Assembly (NCBI RefSeq): GCF_000429845.1
Contig: NZ_AUCQ01000003.1
Coordinates: forward strand, 166,368 to 230,367
From: Comamonas composti DSM 21721
GTDB taxonomy: Bacteria; Pseudomonadota; Gammaproteobacteria; Burkholderiales; Burkholderiaceae_C
Direction: 5' to 3'
Length of the DNA: 64,000 nt
Positions 33,286-41,740 of the stretch are shown piece after piece. The position numbers and the translations under genes were made by a program. Every line of letters begins with the position of its first letter. Positions within the stretch are counted from its first letter, which is position 1. The notes beneath the pieces are model-generated. The model had not been told where the DNA came from. It worked only from the letters and a program-made list of their open reading frames with translations, and did no database searches.

Positions 33286-34467
33286 TCAGAGCACGCCGGG
33301 AAAGCGCAGCGTGAAACAGGTGCCGCCGCGCTCGGACTCGCCGGCCTGCACGCTGCCGCCCTGGGACAGGGTCAGCGCCTTGACGATGGACAGGCCCAGG
33401 CCCGAGCCCTCGCGCCTGCGCTGGCCCGGGGCCTGGGCAAAGCGCTGAAAGGGATCGTCGCGCAACTCGTCGGGCAGGCCCGGCCCGGCATCGCTGATGC
33501 GCAGCACCACCAGGACCTGGCCTGTGCCCTTGAGCTCGCGCGTCAGCCGCAGGCCCAGCCACTGGCCGGCGGCCGCGTGGCGTATGACATTGCTCACGAG
33601 GTTGGTGATGATCTGGCGCATGCGGTCGGCATCCGCGCGCACGTCGTACAGCCCGTCGTCTGAAGGCTCGGGCAGGTCCAGATCCAGCGCCAGCCCGTGC
33701 TGCTGGAGCTGGGGCTGCAGCTGCTCCAGGGTGCCGGCCAGCAGCTGTGCCAGGTCGAGGCGCTGCTTTTGCAGCGACAGCTGGCCGGCGTCGGCAATCG
33801 ACAGCAGATGCAGGTCGCCGACCAGCCGCCCCAGGTGCCGGACCTGGGACAACAGGGTCTGGAGCTCGGCCCGGTCGGTGGCGATCACGCCGTCGCACAT
33901 CGCATGCAGGTGGGCCTGCAGCACGGTCAGCGGCGTGCGCAGCTCGTGCGAGATCGAGGCCGCCGTGGCGCGGCGCTCGGCCTCCAGGGTTTCCAGCGCA
34001 TCGATCATGCGGTTGAAGGCATCGACCATCTCGGCCAACTCGCCATGCGAGTTGCCGGGCAGGGCGCGCACGCTGAAGTCGCCCTGCTCCACGCGCTTGG
34101 CGACCTCGACCATCGAGGCCAGGGGCTGCGTCACGAACCGCGAGACCCAGAAGCCCACGGCCAGGCCAAAGGGCAGGCTTACCAGCAGGCCTATGAGCAG
34201 GGACCACTTTTCGCCGAACAGCAGGTCTCCGCTCCAGTACTGGCTGTAGATCTCCATCGCGCGCGGGCTGTCCTCCAGCTCGCGCGCATTGAGCTCGTCG
34301 AGTTCCTGCTGCACGGTCGGCGGCAGGCTGCGGTAGAAGCTGCGGTACTGGATCTCGGAGAACGCAAACACGCCCAGGGTCAGCAATGCAATCGTGCTGA
34401 GCACGGCCGCCGTGACCCACAGGCCGAAGCGTACCCAGATGCGTCGGGTGTTCAGTCCCAGGGCCAT
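33286..34467 (-). CDS. Sensor histidine kinase (HAMP-HisKA-HATPase)
   Basis: A 393-residue membrane kinase. TM1 is at about 12-36, and a short periplasmic sensor of roughly 50 residues (YRSLPPTVQQELDELNAREL) follows. TM2 is at about 88-110, then HAMP, the phospho-acceptor His174 in SISHELRTPL, the N box (ITNLVSNVIRHA), DAGPGLPDE and GSGLGLSIVKAL. The small periplasmic loop suits sensing of envelope or membrane signals, as in BaeS-like kinases. ATG at 34467 overlaps the response-regulator gene by 16 bases. The pair is divergent from the exporter operon and probably controls it. Confidence 0.93.
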   Translation of the reverse strand: MALGLNTRRIWVRFGLWVTAAVLSTIALLTLGVFAFSEIQYRSFYRSLPPTVQQELDELNARELEDSPRAMEIYSQYWSGDLLFGEKWSLLIGLLVSLPFGLAVGFWVSRFVTQPLASMVEVAKRVEQGDFSVRALPGNSHGELAEMVDAFNRMIDALETLEAERRATAASISHELRTPLTVLQAHLHAMCDGVIATDRAELQTLLSQVRHLGRLVGDLHLLSIADAGQLSLQKQRLDLAQLLAGTLEQLQPQLQQHGLALDLDLPEPSDDGLYDVRADADRMRQIITNLVSNVIRHAAAGQWLGLRLTRELKGTGQVLVVLRISDAGPGLPDELRDDPFQRFAQAPGQRRREGSGLGLSIVKALTLSQGGSVQAGESERGGTCFTLRFPGVL

Positions 34468-35174
34468 AGGCGGTAGCCGATGCCGCGCACGGTCTCGATC
34501 AGGCCGTCCTGGCCTGCGAGCTGCAGCTTGCGGCGCAGCTTGGACAGGTGGGAGTCGATCACGCGCTCCAGGGCCTCGCTCTCGGGCAGGCAATGCTCGA
34601 TCAGGTGGGCGCGCGAAAAGCAGCGCCGGGGCTGGGCCGCAAGACAGGCCAGCAGGCGAAATTCGGTCAGGGTGAGCGCCAGGGCGATGGCCCGCCCATC
34701 CTCGCCATAGACAGCCGCGCTGTGCGCCTCGGTGTCTATCTCGATGGGGCCGACGCGCAGCGGTGCAGGTGCGCTGCTGGGCGCCGCATGCGTGCGCCGC
34801 AGCACGGCGCGGATGCGGGCCACGACCTCGGGCGGGTTGAAGGGCTTGACCACATAGTCGTCGGCGCCCAGACGCAGGGCCAGCAGCTTGTCCACATCGT
34901 CGGCCAGGGCCGTGACCATGATGACCGGGGTCTGGCCGTCATCGCGGATGGCGCGCAGCACGTCGATGCCGTCTATGCCGGGCAGATGGATGTCCAGCAG
35001 GACCAGGTCGGGGCGCAGCTGGCGAAACAGCTGCACGGCCTCCAGCCCGTCCTGAGCCAGGCGCGAGCGCAGCCCATCGCGCTCCAGATAAGCGGCCAGG
35101 ATGTTGGCAATACCGGGCTCATCTTCGACGACGAGCACCAGAGGCGTGTTCGCAGACGGGGGGCTGGAGTTCAT
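34452..35174 (-). CDS. OmpR-family response regulator
   Basis: A 240-residue regulator. The receiver domain has acidic residues in VVEDEP, the phospho-acceptor Asp61 in LLLDIHLPG-like VLLDIHLPGIDG, Thr/Ala in MVTALADDVD and Lys in DYVVKPF. The winged-helix domain is C-terminal (TLTEFRLLACLAAQPRRCFS, VIDSHLSKLRRKLQ, IETVRGIGYRLW). Length and layout resemble BaeR, but a symbol would be a guess. Its start faces the outer-membrane channel gene across 193 bases, the natural place for autoregulation and operon control. Confidence 0.93.
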   Translation of the reverse strand: MNSSPPSANTPLVLVVEDEPGIANILAAYLERDGLRSRLAQDGLEAVQLFRQLRPDLVLLDIHLPGIDGIDVLRAIRDDGQTPVIMVTALADDVDKLLALRLGADDYVVKPFNPPEVVARIRAVLRRTHAAPSSAPAPLRVGPIEIDTEAHSAAVYGEDGRAIALALTLTEFRLLACLAAQPRRCFSRAHLIEHCLPESEALERVIDSHLSKLRRKLQLAGQDGLIETVRGIGYRLWPWD

Positions 35175-35367
35175 GACGCTGGCAATCCACAAGACCTGTA
35201 GTCGTTGGCAACCTCGCATTATGGAGGGTGGCTGCCAGGGGCGGGCTTCTCCATATTCGCTACACAAAGCCTGCAATGTTGCGCAAGATTGGCTTGCTTG
35301 AATCTTCATCCGGGGATTTGTTTCCCCGTTTGTGTTTTCGCGTCTTCTCCCTTCCCCCACCTCGACT
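35175..35367. promoter_or_regulatory. Divergent promoter region of regulator and exporter operon
   Basis: 193 bases between the response-regulator and channel genes. It is locally AT-richer than its surroundings around 35250-35340. A small hairpin CGGGGATTTGTTTCCCCG lies at 35311-35328, just before the channel start. TTGGCTTGCTTGAATCTTCA near 35290 could include promoter elements, but no convincing -35/-10 pair or direct-repeat operator could be fixed by eye. Confidence 0.4.
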
Positions 35368-36774
35368 ATGGCTGCAACGCCCCGCTTTCTCTGCCTGAGC
35401 CTGGGCGCGGCCCTGGTGCTGGGCGGGTGCGTCACCCCGCCGGAGGCCCGGCTCGATGATGCGCTGCCCGCGGCCTGGACCCAGGGGCGCGATCTCGCCG
35501 CCCCTGCGCCCGATTTGCGCGGCTGGTGGAAGGCCTGGGGCGATGCCCGGCTGGACGCCGTCGTGGAGCAGGCTCTCGCGGCCAACCAGGATCTGGCCCA
35601 GGTCGAGCTCAGGCTCAAGGCCAGGCAAAGGCTGGCCGGTGTGGCGGATGCGGCCTTCAAGCCCGTGCTCTCGGGCAATGTGCGCACGCTGCAGGACATT
35701 GCGGCCATAGATTCCTACTTCCATGCCAGCATCGACATGGCCTGGGACCTCGGGCTTTTTGGTGCCTCGCAATCCAGTCTGCGCGCGCGCGCAGCCGAAT
35801 TGCTGGACGCCAAGGCACGGCTGCAGGCCGCGCGCGTGGCCCTGGTGGCGGATGTGGTGCATCACTACCTGGATTTGCGCCTGGCCCAGCGCCAGCGCGC
35901 GCTGCTTGCCGAGCAGGCCCGGCTGGACCAGCGCGGCCTGGCCCTGGCCCGCGTGCGTCAGCAGCAGCGTCTGGGCACGGCCGAGGCCGTGCTGCTGCTG
36001 CAGCAGCAGGCCGCACACACCGCAGCCCAGCAGGCGGATATGGAGCTGGCCCAGGCGCGCGCAGCCCATGCGCTGGCGGCCTTGCTGGGCCAGGCCCGCC
36101 CCGAGGCCGGCTGGCTGGCAGCCGATGAGAAGGCGGGCCTGCCTTCGACCCAGGCTCTGGGCTTGACGGCCCTGCCTGCCGACATGCTGCGCACCCGGCC
36201 CGACATACGCATCGCCCAGGCTGCTGTCGAGCGTGCGGCCGCCGAGGCCGGGCTGGCCCAGGCTGCGCTGTATCCGCGCGTGGTGCTTGCAGGATCCCTG
36301 CTGTACTCCTACAACCTCACGCAGAACTTTCGCACCACCTCGGACAACATCCCCACCCTGGGCCCGCAGATCGACATTCCGCTGTTCGACTGGGGCCAGC
36401 GCCGCGCGCGCGCCGATGCCAGCGAGCTGGCGCTGCAGGCTGCGGGCCAGGCCTACAGACAGCAGGTGCTCGATGCGGTGGCCGAGGTCGAGACGGCGCT
36501 GGCCGGACTCACGGCCCAGGGCCGGCGCCTGATTGCGCTGCAGCAGGTGCAGGACAGTCTGCAGCAGAGCAACCAGCGCCAGCAAAAGCGTCGCCAGTTG
36601 GGGCTGGACAGCGAGTTCGGCGCTCTGGCCGGGCAGCGAGCCGCGATCGTGGCGCGCAGCGATCAGGCCACGGCGCAGGCCGCCCAGGCCCTGGCCTATG
36701 TGGCCCTCTACAAGGCCCTGGGCGCGGCGCCCCTGCCCGAGGATGGGTATGAGGGCGGGGGGCCGGGCGCATGA
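35368..36774 (+). CDS. Outer-membrane efflux lipoprotein (NodT/CusC type)
   Basis: A 468-residue TolC-fold channel with a lipoprotein signal (CLSLGAALVLGGC, lipidated Cys21). The RGWWKAWGDARLDAVVEQAL segment is the usual start of NodT-type channels, and long Ala/Gln-rich helices form two repeats. The region TRPDIRIAQAAVERAAAEAG starts the second repeat, and LYPRVVLAGSL is conserved. It provides the outer-membrane exit for the ABC exporter encoded next, whose permease gene overlaps its stop by four bases. ATG at 35368 is preferred over a GTG at 35332 because it places the lipobox correctly. No strong ribosome site is visible. Confidence 0.92.
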   Translation: MAATPRFLCLSLGAALVLGGCVTPPEARLDDALPAAWTQGRDLAAPAPDLRGWWKAWGDARLDAVVEQALAANQDLAQVELRLKARQRLAGVADAAFKPVLSGNVRTLQDIAAIDSYFHASIDMAWDLGLFGASQSSLRARAAELLDAKARLQAARVALVADVVHHYLDLRLAQRQRALLAEQARLDQRGLALARVRQQQRLGTAEAVLLLQQQAAHTAAQQADMELAQARAAHALAALLGQARPEAGWLAADEKAGLPSTQALGLTALPADMLRTRPDIRIAQAAVERAAAEAGLAQAALYPRVVLAGSLLYSYNLTQNFRTTSDNIPTLGPQIDIPLFDWGQRRARADASELALQAAGQAYRQQVLDAVAEVETALAGLTAQGRRLIALQQVQDSLQQSNQRQQKRRQLGLDSEFGALAGQRAAIVARSDQATAQAAQALAYVALYKALGAAPLPEDGYEGGGPGA

Positions 36775-37928
36775 TTGCACTGGCGCGCAAGACACTGGTA
36801 TATGAGTGGCGTCGCTTTGTGCCCTCGGTCTTTGCGGTGGGCTTCTCGGGCGTGCTGCTGGTCATGCAGGCGGCGCTGGTGCTGGGCATCTTCGGCTCGG
36901 CTGCGCTCTATGTGACGGCCTCCAGCGCCCAGATCTGGGTCGGCTATCCGGGCACCCAGAGCGTGAACTTCGGCCGGGACATAGGCCGCGATGTGGAGAT
37001 GCGCCTGCGCATGGATCCTGACATCACGGCCGTCGAGCCCTATGTCTGGGTCGATGGCGACTGGCGCGCGGCCAGCACCGGCCAGGGCGACGCCCATGGC
37101 GGGGTGTCGATCTATCTGTCGGGCATTGCCACCGAAGCCTCGTCCATGCTGTTTGCACGCGTGCTCCAGCCCTGGCAGCGCGAGCGCCTGCGCGAGCCCG
37201 GTGCGGTCATCGTCGACCAGGCCGACCTGGGCACGCTGGGCGCGCAAGAGGGCGGTGTGGCCTGGATCAACGGCCACCGCGTGCGCGTGGTGGCGGCGGT
37301 CAGCGGGCTGCGCGGCCTGGGTGGGGCCAATGTACTGTCCTCGCTGGCCACGGCGCGCGAGATCGCCGGGCCCGGGCATGAGGCGGGCGGCACCTATTTC
37401 GTGGCCCGTCTGCGCCAGGGCGTCAAGCCGGCCAGCGTGAGGGACCGGCTCAACCAGGCCAGCCCCGCCCAGGCCAGCTTTGGCCCGTATGAGGCCTGGA
37501 CGGCCAGGGATTTTGCACGCCGCTCCCAGCGTTACTGGATGCTGGACACGGGGGCCGGTGCGGGTGTGCTGTTCATGGCCTTGATCGTCTGCCTGGTGGG
37601 CTCGGTGGTCACCAGCCAGTCGCTCAAGGCCGTTGTTGCGGCCTCGGCACGTGAATATGCGGTGCTCAACGCCCTGGGCGTGAGCCGTGGCGCCCTGGGC
37701 CGGGTTGTGATTGAACAGTCCTTCTGGATAGGGGCACTGGGCTTTGTGCTGGCCGCCGTGGTCAGCAGCCTGCTGCTGGCCCTGGCCATGGCGTATCGCG
37801 TGCCTGTGGCGCTGACGCCCATGGCCGTTACGCTGTGCGCGCTGCTGGTGGCCGTGCTTTCTCTGTTGTCGGGGCTGGGCGCCATGCGCAGTCTGCTGCG
37901 CGCCGATCCGGCCAGCTTGTTGCGTTAA
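36771..37928 (+). CDS. ABC exporter permease (FtsX/DevC-like)
   Basis: A 385-residue permease with the DevC/MacB-like topology: one membrane helix at about 18-46, a large periplasmic domain of about 210 residues, then three helices near 262-283, 318-342 and 350-372 (FtsX domain). The N-terminal LARKTLVYEWRRFVPSVFAV and the separate ATPase gene match the DevC branch rather than fused MacB. DevC-type exporters move glycolipids or other envelope compounds through a channel, using mechanical work on the periplasmic side. It is coupled to the channel gene by an ATGA overlap. Confidence 0.88.
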   Translation: MIALARKTLVYEWRRFVPSVFAVGFSGVLLVMQAALVLGIFGSAALYVTASSAQIWVGYPGTQSVNFGRDIGRDVEMRLRMDPDITAVEPYVWVDGDWRAASTGQGDAHGGVSIYLSGIATEASSMLFARVLQPWQRERLREPGAVIVDQADLGTLGAQEGGVAWINGHRVRVVAAVSGLRGLGGANVLSSLATAREIAGPGHEAGGTYFVARLRQGVKPASVRDRLNQASPAQASFGPYEAWTARDFARRSQRYWMLDTGAGAGVLFMALIVCLVGSVVTSQSLKAVVAASAREYAVLNALGVSRGALGRVVIEQSFWIGALGFVLAAVVSSLLLALAMAYRVPVALTPMAVTLCALLVAVLSLLSGLGAMRSLLRADPASLLR

Positions 37929-37931
37929 GCC

Positions 37932-38699
37932 ATGACCATGTCGTCCCCTGCCATGCAAGCCACCCAGATTGGCCCGGATCGCCCCAAGGTTCAGCCCAGC
38001 CTGGAGGCCGTGCGCCTGAGCAAGTCGTTTCTGTCGGGCGTGGTCAGCGTGCAGGTGCTGCAGTCTCTGTCGATCAGCCTTTATCCGGGCGAGCTCAGCC
38101 TGATTTCCGGCCCATCGGGCTGCGGCAAGAGCACCTTGCTGTCGCTGATGTCGGGACTGCAGTCACCGGACAGCGGCCAGGCCATGGCTCTGGGCCAGGA
38201 CCTGGGCCGCATGAGCGCGCGTGCGCTGGAAAAATTCCGGCTGCGTCACACGGGATTTGTGTTCCAGGGCTTCAACCTGTTCCCCGCGCTCACGGCGCTG
38301 GAGCAGGTGCAACTGCCACTGGGCTATATGGGTCTCAGCGACAAGGAGTCCTTGCAGCGCGCGCGAGCGGTGCTGGAGGAGGTGGGCATGTCCCATCGCA
38401 GCCATATGCGGCCCGCCCAGCTCTCGGGTGGCGAAAAGCAGCGTGTGGCGATTGCGCGCGCCATGGCCAAGCGGCCCGAGTTGCTGTTCGCGGACGAGCC
38501 CACGAGTGCACTGGACGCCGAGAGCGGCCAGCGCGTTATCGACATCCTGCATCGCGCGGCGCGAATGCATGGCACGACGGTGTTGTGTGTGAGCCATGAC
38601 CCGCGTCTGGTGCGCCATGCCGACCGTGTGCTCGGCATGGAAGACGGCGCCATATGCAGTGACAGGCGCCAGCTTGCTGCCATCAAGGAAAATCTATGA
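37932..38699 (+). CDS. ABC exporter ATPase (LolD/MacB/DevA-like)
   Basis: A 255-residue ATPase. Walker A is GPSGCGKST (60-68), the Q loop is TGFVFQGFNLFPALT, the signature is LSGGEKQRVAIARAM, Walker B is LLFADEPTSALD, and the H loop is TVLCVSHDPRL. These are typical of MacB/LolD/DevA ATPases that serve FtsX-like permeases. The gene starts three bases after the permease stop. About 25 extra residues at the N-terminus are not conserved; a start at a later codon is possible. Its stop is followed at once by an R1 repeat. Confidence 0.93.
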   Translation: MTMSSPAMQATQIGPDRPKVQPSLEAVRLSKSFLSGVVSVQVLQSLSISLYPGELSLISGPSGCGKSTLLSLMSGLQSPDSGQAMALGQDLGRMSARALEKFRLRHTGFVFQGFNLFPALTALEQVQLPLGYMGLSDKESLQRARAVLEEVGMSHRSHMRPAQLSGGEKQRVAIARAMAKRPELLFADEPTSALDAESGQRVIDILHRAARMHGTTVLCVSHDPRLVRHADRVLGMEDGAICSDRRQLAAIKENL

Positions 38700-38703
38700 A
38701 GTA

Positions 38704-38795
38704 CCCCCTGAGTCGCGTATGCGCCTTTCCGCAGAAGGGAGCGACTGATTCGCTGTGGGGCCGCGCCCTGGGCCTTACGCCCTCGCTCCTGTGGG
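38704..38795 (+). repeat. R1-like repeat inside the operon
   Basis: CCCCCTGAGTCGCGTATGCG begins four bases after the ATPase stop, matching the opening of the R1 copies at 4782 and 14122. AGAAGGGAGCGACTGATTCG and GGGGCCGCGCCCTGGGCC follow as a diverged rest. It lies in the open frame that leads to the adaptor gene, but is better read as intergenic. Confidence 0.6.
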
Positions 38796-38815
38796 GAAAG
38801 GGGCTGCTTGCCAAG

Positions 38816-39751
38816 GTGCGGAGCCTGGCTTCCCTTGCGAGCCGTAGCGCCAGCTTGCTGGCCGCTTTGACCATGGCAGGGCTGGTCGCGGGCTGTGGCC
38901 CATCAAACGATGCACCGACCGGCCGCCAGGGCGCAGCGCAGACCAGGGCGCAGCCCGCTGCGGTAGTGGCCGTGGCGCGCGGCAAGGTGGAGGTCGAGGG
39001 CGGCTTGCTGGAGCTGTCTCCCGCCACGGCGGGCATGGTGCAGCAGATTGCAGTCGAGGAAGGCCAGAGCGTAAAGCGTGGCCAGTTGCTGCTGCGCCTG
39101 GCCGATGAAACCGCCCAGGCCGATCTGGGCGTGGCCGAGTCCGAACTGGCTCTGGCCCAGGCTCGCCACAAGTCGCGTCTGGCGCGGCTGCCCCAGCTCA
39201 GGCAAAGCCTGGAGCGCTGGCGCGCCGCCGAGCACGCCGACGCGGCCGATCGCCAGAGCGTGGACGAGGCTGCCCAGGCGCTGCGCGATGCCGAGGCCGA
39301 GGTCGCGTTGAGCCAGGCCGAGGCCCGTGTGGCCCAGCGCAAGCTCGAACAGCTGCGGGCACTGCAAAAACGCCATGAGCTGCGTGCGCCCGAAGCCGCT
39401 GTCGTGGCGCGCCTGAATACGGCCGTGGGCAGCCAGGCCCAGCCCGGGCTCACGGCCCTGGTGCTGCTGCCCGCCAGACCACTGCAGGTGCGGGCGGAGA
39501 TCAACGAAAGCTTTGCCTCGGCCGTGAAGCCGGGCATGAAGGCCACGGTGGTGCTGGACGGCGACGGCAGCCCGGCCGCGACCCTGCCCGAGGCCAGAGT
39601 GGCGCGCATCAGCCCCGTCTATGGCCTGGCCCGCCTGCAGGAAGACCAGCAGCGCGGCCCCGTGCGCGTGGTCGAGAGCGTGCTCCGCTTCGAGCAGCCC
39701 CCGTCGGGCCTGCGCGTGGGGCAGAACGTGAGGGTGCAATTCCATGAATGA
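38816..39751 (+). CDS. Periplasmic adaptor lipoprotein (HlyD/DevB-like)
   Basis: A membrane-fusion protein of about 311 residues. From the GTG at 38816 the protein starts with a proper lipoprotein signal (LLAALTMAGLVAGC, Cys27). The lipoyl half-motif VEGGLLELSPATAGMVQQIA follows, then a long coiled-coil hairpin rich in Ala, Gln and Glu, a second lipoyl half and the beta-barrel region (EINESFASAVKPGMKATVVL). The frame is open back to an ATG at 38696 that overlaps the ATPase stop. That would put some 40 repeat-derived residues before the signal peptide, so I prefer the later start. It joins permease and channel. Confidence 0.88.
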   Translation: MRSLASLASRSASLLAALTMAGLVAGCGPSNDAPTGRQGAAQTRAQPAAVVAVARGKVEVEGGLLELSPATAGMVQQIAVEEGQSVKRGQLLLRLADETAQADLGVAESELALAQARHKSRLARLPQLRQSLERWRAAEHADAADRQSVDEAAQALRDAEAEVALSQAEARVAQRKLEQLRALQKRHELRAPEAAVVARLNTAVGSQAQPGLTALVLLPARPLQVRAEINESFASAVKPGMKATVVLDGDGSPAATLPEARVARISPVYGLARLQEDQQRGPVRVVESVLRFEQPPSGLRVGQNVRVQFHE

Positions 39752-39760
39752 ACTTGACAA

Positions 39761-39806
39761 CCCCCTGAGCGGCGCCGCCGCTTCCCCCTGGGAGGCGGAC
39801 GACACG
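39761..39806 (+). repeat. R1-like repeat inside the operon
   Basis: CCCCCTGAGCGGCGCCGCCG, CTTCCCCCTGGGAGGCGGAC and GACACGAG follow the adaptor stop by nine bases, matching the R1 core (CCCCCTGAG, then CTTCCCCC and GACGACA). It is a short copy within the open frame preceding the HAD gene. Confidence 0.6.
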
Positions 39807-39821
39807 AGCGCACCGGGGTGG

Positions 39822-40478
39822 ATGGTGCAAAGCGATTTCGACGGCACGATCAGTCTGGTCGATGTGACCGACAGCCTGCTCAACCGCTTCGGCCTGCCGG
39901 GATGGCAGCAGCTCGAAGAGGACTGGGAGCGCGGCAAGATAGGTTCACGCGAGTGCATGAAGGGCCAGGTGGCCTTGCTGGACATGAGCGAGGCGCAGCT
40001 CGGTGCCCATCTGGACACGATTGCCATCGACCCCGGCTTTGCGGGCTTTGTGGCCAGTGCCCAGGCCCATGGCATGGTGGTGCAGGTGGTCAGCGATGGA
40101 TTGGACCGTGCGATACACCATGTGCTGAACCGCCATGGCCTGGGTCATCTCGAAGTCATTGCCAACCGGCTGGAGCAGGTGGATGAGCGCCGCTGGCGTC
40201 TGGAGTCGCCCTGGGCCAGCGCGCGCTGCAAGCGCGCCAGCGGCAACTGCAAGTGCGAGCGCCTGGCTGAACAACAGGCCGTGCATGGCCGCGTGCTCTA
40301 TGTGGGCGACAGCACCTCGGATTTCTGCGTCTCGGGTCGGGCCGATTTCGTGTTCGCCAAATACAGGCTCATCGCCCATTGCGCAAGCCAGGGCATAGCC
40401 CATGCGCCGTTCATCGACTTTGCGCAGGCCACGCCGTGGCTGGACAGGCTGGTGCAGGGCCAGGAGGCCATGGCATGA
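39822..40478 (+). CDS. HAD-family phosphatase, MtnX/SerB-like
   Basis: A HAD phosphatase of about 218 residues with the nucleophile motif SDFDGTIS right at the start, VVSDGLD (motif II), the RCKRASGNCKC region and YVGDSTSDFCVSGRADFVFA (motif IV and cap). It resembles MtnX and phosphoserine phosphatase-like HADs, which remove phosphate from small metabolites. I prefer the ATG at 39822 because the residues back to the ATG at 39744 come from an R1 repeat; GGGGTGG precedes it. No methionine-salvage genes are nearby, so the substrate is probably a precursor made by this operon. Confidence 0.82.
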   Translation: MVQSDFDGTISLVDVTDSLLNRFGLPGWQQLEEDWERGKIGSRECMKGQVALLDMSEAQLGAHLDTIAIDPGFAGFVASAQAHGMVVQVVSDGLDRAIHHVLNRHGLGHLEVIANRLEQVDERRWRLESPWASARCKRASGNCKCERLAEQQAVHGRVLYVGDSTSDFCVSGRADFVFAKYRLIAHCASQGIAHAPFIDFAQATPWLDRLVQGQEAMA

Positions 40479-41377
40479 GTGCGCGTCAGGAGCTGGCGGC
40501 CATGCCGCTGGCACAGCTTTGCGTGACCGGGCATGAGTTCGTCCTGCCCGGCCATGGCCATGCCGCGCGCACGGGCGTGCTGCTGGTGCATGGCCTGACC
40601 GGCACGCCGGCCGAGATGCGCGTGCTGGCCAAGGGCTTGAACAAGCAGGGCTTTACCGTGTATGCGGTGCAGCTCGCAGGCCACTGCGGCAGCATGGAGG
40701 ACTTGCTGGAAACGCGCTGGACGGACTGGCTGACCAGCGTGGAGCAAGGCCTGCTGCGCCTGGCCGCGCAGGTCGAGCATGTGGTGGTCGGCGGCCTGTC
40801 CATGGGGGCCTTGCTGTCCCTGGCGGTGGCTGAAAAACATGCGGACAAGGTGTCCGGGGTCTGTGCGCTGTCCACCACGTTCCGCTATGACGGCTGGAGC
40901 ATGCCCGTCTACACCCGGCTGTCCTTTCTGCTGCCCCTGTTTCGTGCGCTGGGCATCGGCCGCCACAGCGTGTTCATGGAGCAGCCGCCCTATGGCATCA
41001 AGGATGAGGCCCTGCGCGCACGCATCGTCGAGCAGATGCTGGGCGGCGACAGCGCGGCTGCAGGCCTGCCGGGCAATCCCTGGTGGTCGGTGGTGGAACT
41101 GCGCCGGCTCTCGGCCCATGTACTGGCGCGGCTGGACAGACTGCGCGCACCCTGCCTGGTGATCCATGCCAAAGAGGACGACATCTCGGCCGTGGGCAAC
41201 GCGCACGACATCGTGCGCCGCGCGACCAGGGCCCGCGTGGAGCTGGTGCTGCTGGACAACTGCTACCACATGATCACCATAGACCGCGAGCGGCGCACGG
41301 TGATCGCCAGGGTCAACGAATTCGTGGCCAGGATCGCGGGCACGGCCGGGACCGGGACGGGTGGTGCCCATGGGTAG
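40475..41377 (+). CDS. Alpha/beta hydrolase, carboxylesterase-like
   Basis: A 300-residue alpha/beta hydrolase similar to Est30-type carboxylesterases and monoglyceride lipases. LLVHGLTGTPAEM holds the oxyanion region, Ser109 in VGGLSMGALL is the nucleophile, the acid lies in IHAKEDDISA, and His in NCYHMITID completes the triad. A lid segment (YTRLSFLLPLFRALGIGRHS) could accept an acyl or lipid chain. It overlaps the phosphatase stop by four bases. In this operon it may trim or transfer an acyl group of the exported compound. Confidence 0.88.
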   Translation: MSARQELAAMPLAQLCVTGHEFVLPGHGHAARTGVLLVHGLTGTPAEMRVLAKGLNKQGFTVYAVQLAGHCGSMEDLLETRWTDWLTSVEQGLLRLAAQVEHVVVGGLSMGALLSLAVAEKHADKVSGVCALSTTFRYDGWSMPVYTRLSFLLPLFRALGIGRHSVFMEQPPYGIKDEALRARIVEQMLGGDSAAAGLPGNPWWSVVELRRLSAHVLARLDRLRAPCLVIHAKEDDISAVGNAHDIVRRATRARVELVLLDNCYHMITIDRERRTVIARVNEFVARIAGTAGTGTGGAHG

Positions 41378-41738
41378 CGATATGTCGCCCCTGGTGATCA
41401 CCCTCTGGGTGCTGAACGTACTGGTGGACAGCGGCGGCCAGCTGGCCTTCAAGGCGGCGGCCAGCGAGCCCGGCGCAATGGCCGGCATGCAGCGCTGGCG
41501 CTTCATGGCGGCCCGCCCCTGGCTGTGGCTGGGCGTGGGCTGCTATGTGGCGGAGTTCGTGCTGTGGCTGGCCTTTCTGTCCCTGGTGCCGCTGTCCGAC
41601 GGCGTGCTGCTGGGCTCGATCAACATCGTGGCCATCATGGTGCTGGGGCGTGTGCTGTTCAAGGAGAAACTCGCTCCCATGCGGGTGGCAGGCATCGTGC
41701 TGGTGTCTATCGGCGTAGGGATTGTGGGGCTGGGCTAG
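41370..41738 (+). CDS. Small four-helix SMR/EamA-like membrane protein
   Basis: About 122 residues with four predicted membrane helices (ITLWVLNVLVDSGGQLAF, WLWLGVGCYVAEFVLWLAFL, LLGSINIVAIMVLGRVL, VAGIVLVSIGVGIVGL). Length and the LPLSDG-like LVPLSDGVLLGS region fit half-size EamA/SMR proteins such as ArnE/ArnF, which work as heterodimers. A second such gene follows after two bases. ATG at 41370 overlaps the hydrolase stop by eight bases; a GTG at 41361 is also in frame. A lipid-linked flippase role is an inference. Confidence 0.8.
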   Translation: MGSDMSPLVITLWVLNVLVDSGGQLAFKAAASEPGAMAGMQRWRFMAARPWLWLGVGCYVAEFVLWLAFLSLVPLSDGVLLGSINIVAIMVLGRVLFKEKLAPMRVAGIVLVSIGVGIVGLG

Positions 41739-41740
41739 AC

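Noticed and set aside
33286..35174. Naming the two-component pair baeSR
   Set aside because: Length and layout fit, but many OmpR-type pairs look alike and no conserved BaeR target context could be shown.
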